Below are positions 55,555-64,000 of a DNA stretch of 64,000 bases, in pieces; the first letter of the stretch is position 1, and every line of letters starts with the position of its first letter. The stretch comes from Paraconiothyrium sp. Pb-2020 (Eukaryota > Ascomycota > Dothideomycetes > Pleosporales > Didymosphaeriaceae), in NCBI GenBank assembly GCA_022419385.1, contig JAJUBI010000005.1, forward strand, positions 806,001-870,000, given 5' to 3'. The position numbers and the translations under genes are program-made. Under the pieces are notes generated by a model. The model saw nothing but the letters and a program-made list of their open reading frames with translations. It searched no databases and was not told where the DNA came from.

Positions 55555-56970
55555 TTACTCCAGGACACGGGTAACGAGACCAGTGGCTACGGTGCGTCCA
55601 CCCTCACGCATGTTGAAGCGCTGACCAGCCTCAAGCACGTGCGGCTGGTGCAGCTCGCACACCATCTCGACGTTGTCACCAGGCATGATCTGCTTGTCCT
55701 TCTCGACGCCCTCGGGCCATGTGAGCGCGCAGCTCTCGTCGGCCGTTCGGATGAACATCTGGGGCCTGTAGTTCTCGCCGAAGCCGGTGTGGCGACCACC
55801 CTCCTCCTTGCTCAGCACGTACATGGAGACGAGGAACTTCTTGTGTGCCTTGACGGATCCAGGGACGGCGACGACCATACCGCGGCGGACGTCCTCGCGC
55901 TTGACACCACGGAGAAGCAGACCAGAGTTGTCACCGGCGCGCGACTCGTCGCAAGACTTCTTGAAGGTCTCGATGTCGGTGACCTTGGTCTTGATGGGTG
56001 CGACACCCTTACCGACGAGCTCCACTTCGGAATCCTTCTTCAAGATACCACGCTCGACACGGCCAGAGCAGACAGTTCCACGACCGGCAATGGAGAAGAC
56101 GTCCTCAACGGCCATGAGGAAAGGCTTGTCGGTCTCACGCTGGGGCGTGGGGATCCAGGTGTCGACCTGCTCCAGGAGCTCGTCAATCTTCTTCTCGCCA
56201 ATCTCCGGCTCGCGGCCCTCAAGGGCGCAAAGCGCAGAGCCCATGATAATGGGGGTCTCGTCACCCTCAAAGCCGTACGAGGTGAGCAGCTCACGCATCT
56301 CCATCTCGACAAGCTCCAACATCTCCTTGTCCTCAATGGCATCGACCTTGTTGACGAAGACGACGATCTTCTGGACACCGACCTGACGGGCGAGCAGCAA
56401 GTGCTCACGGGTCTGGGGCATCTGTCCGTCCGAAGCGGCAACAACAATGATGGCGCCGTCCATGTTCGCCGCACCTGTAATCATGTTCTTGATGTAATCG
56501 GCGTGACCGGGGCAGTCAACGTGGGCATAATGCCTGTTGTCGGTCGAGTACTCGATGTGTGCTGTGGAGATAGTGATACCGCGCTTTCGCTCTTCAGGGG
56601 CCTTGTCGATGGAGCCATATTCGAGGAACTTTGCGTAGCCCTTCTCGGCTTGTCGCTTTGTGATGGCAGCTGTGAGGGTAGTCTATCATCTAATTAGCAT
56701 GGCATGATAAACGCAGACACCGTGGGGTCGTGCCTTTCCGTGATCGACGTGACCAATAGTACCTGTTGCAGTCAGCGAATGTCCTGCGAGCTCCAGCGAG
56801 CTTCAGAGCGACCGCATACCAATGTTTACGTGCGGCTTGTCACGGGAGAAAGCAGCGGCGTAGTTCCTGATCTGGTTGCCGCTCCATGCCTGCTGCACCG
56901 GGTTTACGCCCCTCTGGTATCTCAGAGCACACCGCGAGGTGCGCATGAACGCGCGCGAGAAGGACGACAT
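55555..56970 (-). CDS. TUF1: Mitochondrial elongation factor Tu
   Basis: Three exons, 56970-56820, 56762-56734 and 56682-55555, give 435 residues. EF-Tu delivers aminoacyl-tRNA to the mitochondrial ribosome. The N-terminus (MSSFSRAFMRTSRCALRYQR) is an Arg/Ser-rich presequence followed by RDKPHVNIG. G1 is GHVDHGK|TTLT, split by an intron; RGITIS, DCPGHAD and NKVD follow. The C-terminus is GGRTVATGLVTRVLE. Exon 2 is only 29 nt, encoding TIGHVDHGK. Intron 2 (56683-56733, 51 bp) begins GC rather than GT (AAG|GCACGA) and ends GATAG with a branch-like GCTAAT; no GT donor restores the P-loop. A start at 56991 adds seven residues. Confidence 0.95.
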
Positions 56971-57392
56971 ATTTGTGGTGGGAAGTTCCAATTAAAAGAA
57001 AGCGTATCCGTACTAAGACAAGGAGAATGAAAGAAGGCGCAATTGGGATGGCAAGGCGCGAGGTTGCACTGGTGCTCCTTAGAGGCGGTTCGATGGTCAG
57101 TCAATTTGTTAGCGTCCAAGATTTTGTCTTACGCTGTCACGTGCAGCCCGAGCGCGAGCTCCACCCTTCGGTGCATCGACAGAGCTTCTGGAAAATTGAA
57201 GGAAGCGGGAAACCTTTCCCGTGCTGCTCAAGTCTATCTAGCCGATCTCTCAGTGTACATTACCCACCGTCACTCTTTCAATCGCAAGGCAATTGAGCTC
57301 GAAGCATCCCCGATCGCATTCGACCGCGCTTGATCGGACACCCGAGGTCTGTCGGCACCTTTCGAGCAGCTCCCTCACGACCAGCGCTCCCA
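56971..57392. promoter_or_regulatory. Bidirectional promoter of TUF1 and the CoA hydrolase gene
   Basis: 422 bp between divergent starts of two nuclear genes for mitochondrial proteins. It contains no other gene. No clear TATA box is seen on either side. Confidence 0.6.
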
Positions 57393-58933
57393 ATGTCGCT
57401 CCGCACATCAATCAGACGAACAGCTGCGCCGCTGAGCTGGGCCTCGCGGACGACTACCTGCACCATGCCTCTGCGCGCAAAGATCACAAATCCCGCCATG
57501 CTGAGTGCAAGCCGGCAGGTACGATCCCCGCAGCTTCTCCGTTCGCCTGTTCGCGGTTTCTTTTGCAACGTCTAACAACAATGCAGTACACTTCCCCCTC
57601 AGAGGATCCCGCCTTGAAACCGCAACCAAACGACGACCCCGACGATGTCATCTTCACAAATAACTACGGCGTCCGCTCCATCGAGCTTAACCGACCGAAG
57701 AAGCTAAACTCCCTCGATGGCTCCATGGCCCGCAAAATCATCCCCCGGCTTCAGGAGTGGGCAAAATCTGAGTTGGCGGGTGTCGTCGTTATAAAGGGTT
57801 CAGGCCGTGCCTTCTGCGCTGGAGGTGATGTTGCCGCGCTCGCGAAATGGAATCAAGAGGGGCCTGAAGGCCAAAAGCGAAGCTCCGACTACTTCGCCCT
57901 CGAATACAAGCTAGACCATCTGATTGCGACCTACACGAAGCCCTACGTAGCCTTCATAGACGGCATCACCATGGGCGGCGGTGTGGGACTTTCCATCCAC
58001 GCGCCGTTCCGTATTGCGACCGAGAACACACTCTTCGCAATGCCGGAGACCACCATTGGCTTCTTCCCCGACGTCGGCGCATCCTTCTTCCTCCCGCGCA
58101 TGGAGGGAGGTCTAGGCACCTATCTCGCGCTCACGAGCGAGCAGCTCAAAGGCGTGGACGCCTTCTACCACGGCATCGCAACACACTACATCCACAGCTC
58201 CACACTACAAGCCCTCGAATCGCGTCTCGCCGAACTCCAGTTCCCAGACTATATGGACCTTCAAGCACGCTTCAAGAGAATCAACGCCACCATTGAGGAA
58301 TATGCCACTGGTTTGCCAGCACCGCGCCCGCAGATCTCAGGCGCGTTGAGGCAGACGATCGACAAGGTATTCCACCGGGACCAGCCCAGCATCGAAGCAA
58401 TCCTCGACTCTCTCGCGGAAGTCCGTGACCAGAGCCCTTCGAAGGAACTCCAGAAGTGGGCCACCAAGACGCTGGAGACGTTGCAGACACGCTCCCCTAT
58501 CGCTGTCGCCGTCGCCCTCCAGCAGATGCGCGTCGGCCGCAGCTGGTCCATCGCCGAGACGTTCCAGAGGGAACACGATATCGCTACGCATTTTATGGCG
58601 CACCCGGATTTCGTCGAGGGTGTAACAGCGAGGCTCATTGAGCGCAAGAAAGAGCGCCCGAATTGGAAGCCCAATACGCTCCCGGAGGTTAAAATGGAGC
58701 AGGTGCATGAATTCTTCACCAGGAGCGAGAACAAGCCCGGGCTAAACCTGCTTAGCTCAGGGAACTATGCCGAATATCCGCATGCATGGATTGGGTTGCC
58801 AAAGGATGAGGAGATCTGGAGCGAGGCGAGTGGAAAGTCACCTCAGGATGTTGTCGCGACGTTGCTGGAGAAATACGAGGGGAAGCAGGGTGTAAGGGAG
58901 AAAGTTGCGGAGGCGTTGGAGAGATTAAGGTAG
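57393..58933 (+). CDS. EHD3: 3-hydroxyisobutyryl-CoA hydrolase, mitochondrial
   Basis: Two exons, 57393-57518 and 57587-58933, give 490 residues, near the 500 of yeast Ehd3. The enzyme hydrolyses 3-hydroxyisobutyryl-CoA in valine breakdown; the yeast and fungal protein is also reported with mitochondrial ribosomes. Exon 1 encodes a presequence (MSLRTSIRRTAAPLSW). The 68-bp intron (GTACGA ... CTAACAACAATGCAG) joins SASRQ|YTSPSED. Crotonase-fold marks: LNRPKKLNSLDG, GRAFCAGGDVAAL (oxyanion hole), YKLDHLIATYTKPYVAFIDG, TMGGGVGLSIHAP, and FAMPETTIGFFPDVGASFFL with the catalytic Glu/Asp. A longer frame upstream (from 57293) would skip the intron and put a non-presequence at the N-terminus, so it is rejected. 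Confidence 0.92.
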
Positions 58934-59014
58934 AAAGCTTCGTGTATAGAACTTGTACAACATTGCGCACTCGCACCCTTTCACACAATATCCATTATAC
59001 ATACATACCCACAT

Positions 59015-61584
59015 CTACCGCTTCCCCATCATCCCCAACATCCTCTCAATTTCCACCTTCGCACTCCCGCTCGCCTTAGCCGAGACGTCCTCTAGCAATG
59101 CCCTATTTTTGGCCTTACTCGCCTCCTCGCCAGCCTTCACTACAAGCCCGCACTTCATCCACATGTCCACACGTTCCGCTGCACTCAACCCTGTACACTT
59201 CGGAATGAACACGCTTGCCACCCTTGTGTTCCCCGCCCCTAGAATCTCATTGAAGTACGGCTCCCACCCTATTGGACTCTTCTTCGCCTTACCCAGTTCT
59301 TCCAACTCCGTCCAGTGCCGCGCAGCCACGAGCGCTCGGAGCCTTAGCCACGAGTACGTTTTGTCCGGAATTTGGAACTCGGACTGGACTTTCTGTGCGC
59401 GCTTTGTGTGTCCAAGACGAAGCAGAGCTGTGATAGTCTGATGGGCGCTCAGCCCGACGAAGGAACTCCCACTGCCGCCTGGCGAAGGCGAAGACGAGCC
59501 GTCGCGTGGCCCGAGGTCCTTTTCGAATTGTTCCTGTAAGCGGAGGAGTTTTTGAGCGTCGTCGAGCGCTTGTCGTTGGAATGTTGCTGCGGAGTCACGG
59601 CTATCCTTTAGATACGTCGATGCGGATTTCAGCTTGTCGATGGCGGATGGGACGGAGGAAGAGGAAAGGGCTTGGGAGAGTAAAAGGTTTGAACCATCGA
59701 GTCGGCGGTCGTCTTGGTAGTATAGATCTTTGAGGAGTTCGTGGTCCTGGTCTCTTGCGCTGGATTCCACAAGCGCCGAGGCGACGGGGCGACTATTGAT
59801 CACGCGGAAGAAGCTCGCGAGTGGCAGCTTTTTGCGTAGGTGTAGTAGAACGTGGTACACCAGGTCAGTATCCCCGCTTTCTATGGCTTTATCCAAAGCG
59901 ATGTTGTCCTCTTTCATGTTAATCAGAAGCGGGACCTGTTTTCCGGCTCTGGGTTCGTAATTAAGTAACTCTGTTGCTAAGCGGACACGACCCTCATCGT
60001 AGGCTGCGCGGGCAATCTCCTCGAAGGAGATCCCAGGCTTGCCATGGAGCTTCTTGACGATAAGCGCACAGATTTCCTCCTCGGTATCTGTGCTCACTCT
60101 GACCTTTTGCTGTGCCCAGTGGCCGTGAATGTGGCTGGTTGGAATATGCAGGTAAGATGCTACACGCAGAGCAAGCAAGTACTCGTTGCGGTTTGTAAGG
60201 CGATCGACGAGTTTCTCGGGCGTGAGCCGGCGGTACTGTTCGTAGCTTATTGGCAATCCTACCTCATAGAAGCGGACGGCGTTGAGAACGCGTAAGGTGT
60301 CGCATGTATCAACAAAGTCGTCGCTGGAATACAAATCCAGAACTGACTTTCCGAAAGACGCAGCGCGGAGGAGTTGTTTTTGCCAATGAATGTTGTACTC
60401 GTTCGCTGCGGCTCTGATGCACGTATCCACTGCTTCAGCGAGCGAAGGTCGAATAAGCTGGATGAGGTCGTCCGCTTTCGGGGACTTTTGGTCCAGAAGA
60501 GATGATGCTTCTAGCAAATTCGCAGCAGGCGAATCGGAGCCTATACGGAATACATCTACAGAAGCGTCGGGTACTTTGTGAAGGTATTCGCACACGTCAT
60601 TTGTGAGCAAGCGGACTCCATCAACGTCTGGTATGAGATGTATCCAAGCGTCGTAGTAGAACTTCGTCACTGCGCCGTTGGGGCCAATGAGGTGAACTTC
60701 GTCTTCCCAAGCTAGCGCAACAGCGTTGCTGCCACACCATTGCATGTCTTTGGGCACTGTCTTAACTTTGCTGTCATACTCGCTCAGCTTGTCGCTCCAG
60801 TCGCCGCTGACAACCCACACCTTCCCATCGTCCGTATAGAAAGCGAGGAATTCGCCGCGAGGGCTCACGCTTATATGCCTAAATGGACCAGCGTCGAAGT
60901 TACGGTTCTCAGCTTCGGTTGCATCTACCACATAAAGCGTCTCTCCAATCGCAAGAATTACTTCCACGGAGCGCGACAGCGAGTACGCTGGAGGTATGAT
61001 CCCCCATGATATGACGGGTTCTGCAGGTGGTATCGCTAGAAGCCTCGGGCGGGGTTCGGTATATGAGGACACAGATATGAGGTTGTTGTTGCCTAGCAGC
61101 GCAACGAAACCAGAGCTGTAGAATTTGCAGGATTGCACCCCATGTTCGTCGGCGCCGTGGCCGAGGGTAAACGGTATGAAGTCGCCTTGGAGATCGTAGT
61201 AACATCGCACTGTGCCATCCGCCGTAATAACAAGGAGCTTTTCATCTTCCGACCATCCCAACCCTTTTATCGTGCCCTTGTCCCAGTTGATGCGCCGTAT
61301 AAGCTTCCCCGCACAACTGTAGATATCGATGCTCGCTTTACTCGCCTGACCACCCCGATACGTGGTTATCTTGTTTTCATCGCGGTATATAGCTAACACA
61401 ATTCGGTCAGCATGCGCCCTGTCAGGGTCGTGGTTGGGGTCGTACCTACAGCGCCGCTGTACGGAGCTCCAACCACATTGTAGTTCTCAAGCTCGAGATC
61501 CTGGTCAAATACGGCCGTGTAGAGCTGGATCTTGCGGTAGAATTTGTCGCCTAGCTTCTCCCAGTTCGCAGTGGGTTTCGACAT
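59015..61584 (-). CDS. VPS16: VPS16, HOPS/CORVET tethering subunit
   Basis: Two exons, 61584-61446 and 61392-59015, give 838 residues, the usual length. VPS16 is a core subunit that docks VPS33 in the HOPS and CORVET complexes for endosome and vacuole fusion. The N-terminal half is a beta-propeller (NWEKLGDKFYRKIQLY, KGLGWSEDEKLLVITADGTV, HISVSPRGEFLAFYTDDG). The C-terminal half is an alpha-solenoid (LLRAASFGKSVLDLY, LRVLNAVRFYEVGLPI, ASYLHIPTSHI, ARAAYDEGRVRLATELLNYE, LLRLQEQFEKDLG). The 53-bp intron (GTACGA...GTTAG) joins SGAV|AIYRDENK in phase. It ends 81 bp past the CoA hydrolase stop, convergent. Confidence 0.95.
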
Positions 61585-61935
61585 GTCACACGGGTGTCGT
61601 GGCGGGTATCATTGGGATGTGGTGTAGTTACATGGTATGCGGAGGAGCTGCAGCCTGCCATGACACTTAGGAACGGGTAGGTGCGCACAGGCCACCTATG
61701 CCCTCAAAGCTAAACCGGGCATGCGCATCAAGAGCCATTCAGTATGTTACAAGTAAACAATTTAATTCATGGGTAGTCGCTATATACTGAACAAAGAAGT
61801 ATCAAACGCTTCAAGCAAAACGCCGTCGCTCAATGCTATCGTAACCATTCCGAATCCATGTCAAAGCCAATTTCAACATCAAAGTTGCAACCGTACGGAG
61901 TGTACAACATCATTCAAGGCATCGAAGCTCCAGGC
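61585..61935. other. Intergenic region
   Basis: 351 bp between VPS16 start and kinesin stop. No feature seen. Confidence 0.5.
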
Positions 61936-63857
61936 TCAGTTCCCAAAGATCTCTTGCAGTGACTGACGCACACCAAAACGTTCCACATCGCCACCGACCT
62001 TCCTACGGAACAGTCCCAGATCTTTCAGGAAGTCTTGGGCCTCGTTCTGCAGCTCTTGCGCCAGCTCATCGTGATCGCCTTCATCGTACCCTGAGTCAGA
62101 GTCATCCCCACTCATCTCATCATCAGAGTGGACGGGGATAGAATTCTCTTTACCTTCCTCGCCCAGCTCTATACCCCTCTTATCGACTCGAATGAAGCCA
62201 TCCTGTTCGATGACAGGGGAGCCAGGCTGTGGAGGAGGTAAGACGATAGGATTCTTCAGTTCGCCGAGAGCTAAGGCCAAGTGACGCCTCAGAGCATCGA
62301 TTTCGGAGCGTAAGGCGATATTCATGGGGCGTAATTCTTCGACCTCGGCAGTCAGGGCCTTGATCCTGGAATCGGCGACCATGCGGTTCTCTTCCTCAAG
62401 GCGCTGCATCATGCAGACCTGCCGTTGGTACTCTTCCAGTTCTGTCGCTTCCTCTCTCTTCCGGATACTGGCTGCATTGACACTGACCTGTAGGGAGCGT
62501 ATTTGTTCGGCCATTTCCACTATCTGTGCGTCACGCTGTGCAGCAGACATGCAGTCTTGGTTGACCGAGGCACGCGTGCGGATGCGTTTCGCTTGGTCCG
62601 CGTACCGAAGGGTGGACAAAGTCTCGTCGTAATCCGAAGGCGCAATACATGCTACCATAGCCGTCTTGCTGTTTCCCCCTAAACTGTCCTTGAGAAGCCA
62701 TGTGAGGACAGAGTCTCGGAATGGCACCACTTCTCTCGGTCTTCGTCCCTTGTTGTTCTGTCTCTTTGGGTCTGCCAGCGCAGCAATGACACGTCCTAGT
62801 GTTGTCAACGATTTGTTGATCTGGCCTCCTTCCTTCAGGCGTTGGCCTGTGGCTTCTGTAGACTTTGCACGCTCGGAGCCGGCAAGATCGACGAGTCGCA
62901 TGCGAGCAGTGCGCTCGATGGTTTCGTCTGATAGGAGCGAATGGGTGATTTGCTTCAGGCGGATTGTGAAAACAGCATGCGATCGCGACGATGTGTCGTT
63001 CATCTTGGTCGACGCTGTCGTTCGGCTCTGTCCTCGCACTTAGTGTTCGCAACGAAGAGTAATGTCTGAAAAACTCACTGCGTCTCCGACCCTCATCAAT
63101 CGCTCAACGTCCGCATAGCACTTGACCTCCGTCTCCGTCAAACCTTGGACATACACCCCGTCCTTGGGAGACTCGCGAATTTTCAGGTACATAGCAGGAT
63201 TCGTGCGTGGCGCAAGGAGGTCTCTGACATGCTCATTGTACACCTCGAAATACGAAACCTGTACGTGGTAGCTCGTATTTGGTGTCGGCTCGTCTCGAAT
63301 TCTCTCGAACAGCTCCTCGCAGGTTCGAGGGATCAAACCAGGGTTATCTGGCGAGCCCATCATCGTGTAACTCTTTCCTGAACCGGTCTGGCCGTACGCG
63401 AAAATGCATGTGTGGTACCCATTGAAGTTGTGATCCAAGAATTCCTCGCCAAACGACCGGTAAACATCCTCCTGGTGCGCGTAGTACGGGTCTACTTCAT
63501 CATGGGACCAGAAGGACTTGTCGAATATGAAATCTTTGTCTTCGTATACTCTTCGCATGTTCGATTCCGCATCGTCAACAGGGGCAAGGAGTGTAGTCTT
63601 ATTAGTTGTAGGGTCCATTCGGATAAGGCATTGCGTGCCCTTCTCTTTCTCTGCGGCAAGGATCAGCATCTTGCACCGGTCGCTTTGAATGTGATTAGAG
63701 ACGTACCTCTCCTTACGAAAGCTCTGCATCGCACAACGACCTTGACGTTGCCCGCATCGTCAAGCATAGGCGGCGGCGCCATCATGGCCATCGGTTCACT
63801 CGCCCTCAAGGAGACCGCCGAAGCGGTCGACAGACTCCCGTACATGCGCCGGTCCAT
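61936..63857 (-). CDS. Short kinesin-3 (NcKin3/UncB-like)
   Basis: Three exons, 63857-63707, 63650-63079 and 63027-61936, give 604 residues; an upstream in-frame ATG at 63956 would add 33. The N-terminal motor domain (about 30-385) begins VKVVVRCRAFVRRE and has the P-loop in FAYGQTGSGKSYTMMG, switch I NDTSSRSHAVF and switch II LVDLAGSERAKS, then INKSLTTLGRVI. A coiled coil (about 410-500) and an acidic C-terminus (DDEMSGDDSDSGYDEGDHDE) follow. No FHA, PH or other cargo domain is present. The motor resembles the kinesin-3 class, and the short tail matches the fungal-specific NcKin3/UncB type, whereas UNC-104/KIF1 proteins are far longer. Intron donors are GTACGT and GTGAGT; junctions restore the motor fold. 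Confidence 0.9.
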
Positions 63858-64000
63858 GCTATTCTCCAATAACCAAAAAAGATGTTCTTTGAGTGTTCGC
63901 AACCTGATGATGTTAAAGAGGTGCATCGGTACCGTCTCGAGTCGTGCTTGCAACACGGGCAGGCGCTAGTGTTGCCCAATCTAGCTAAAGCACAACAGTC

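Noticed and set aside
55639..56697. 352-codon plus-strand ORF opposite TUF1, with a 199-codon frame overlapping it
   Set aside because: Mirrors the strongly biased codons of a highly expressed gene; the product is low-complexity and has no domain.
57293..57586. N-terminal extension of the CoA hydrolase by reading straight through
   Set aside because: The spliced model gives a presequence, a consensus branch point (CTAAC) and an AG acceptor; the unspliced N-terminus has none of these.

Overview
The window is nuclear DNA of a filamentous ascomycete (Pezizomycotina). Short spliceosomal introns of about 45-130 bp with GTAAGT/GTATGT-like donors, intron-containing tRNA genes, HET-domain genes, an AA9 lytic polysaccharide monooxygenase, a LysM protein and a U1 snRNA gene fit nothing else. 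Base composition is near 50 percent GC. The gene set suits a plant-associated or saprotrophic Dothideomycete, but class level is inference. I see no transposon ORF, rDNA or CRISPR. All gene models were spliced by hand from reading frames, splice signals and family conservation.

Layout. 0.5-7.7 kb: a secreted GH28-fold protein with degenerate active site, a HET protein, a secreted/membrane protein of the DUF7728 type and a two-helix membrane protein. 8.2-13.7 kb: ribosome-maturation GTPase EFL1 and a tandem PH-domain protein. 14.9-15.1 kb: a tRNA-Ile/tRNA-Glu pair five bases apart. 15.6-22.9 kb: a 1500-residue ubiquitin-like/CorA membrane protein and an F-box protein. 24-27.2 kb: an eight-exon AA9 protein and a secreted beta-propeller. 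28.5-34 kb: an Mg-chelatase-like protein, NAD kinase, porphobilinogen deaminase and a T1-type ribonuclease. 34.7-38.3 kb: a second HET protein, a 69-residue Cys-rich protein and a thaumatin-like protein. 38.3-51 kb is gene-poor and accessory-like: a candidate GPI-anchored protein, U1 snRNA, a three-LysM protein, a type-B carboxylesterase, an EthD-like protein, one doubtful small gene and one possibly decayed gene. 51.3-63.9 kb is housekeeping: an RFTS-domain protein resembling Raf2/DIM-7, an APH-fold kinase, mitochondrial EF-Tu divergent from a 3-hydroxyisobutyryl-CoA hydrolase, VPS16 and a short kinesin-3.

The genes do not form one pathway. Secreted proteins (GH28-like, AA9, propeller, RNase T1, thaumatin-like, LysM, carboxylesterase, GPI candidate) fall mainly in the first two thirds, interspersed with housekeeping genes. 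EF-Tu and the CoA hydrolase share a 422-bp divergent promoter, and both carry mitochondrial presequences. The most unusual points are the U1 snRNA, the tRNA dimer, micro-exons that break the P-loops of two translational GTPases (one through a GC-AG intron), the DIM-7/Raf2 candidate, altered active sites in three secreted enzymes, and the ubiquitin-like/CorA fusion.
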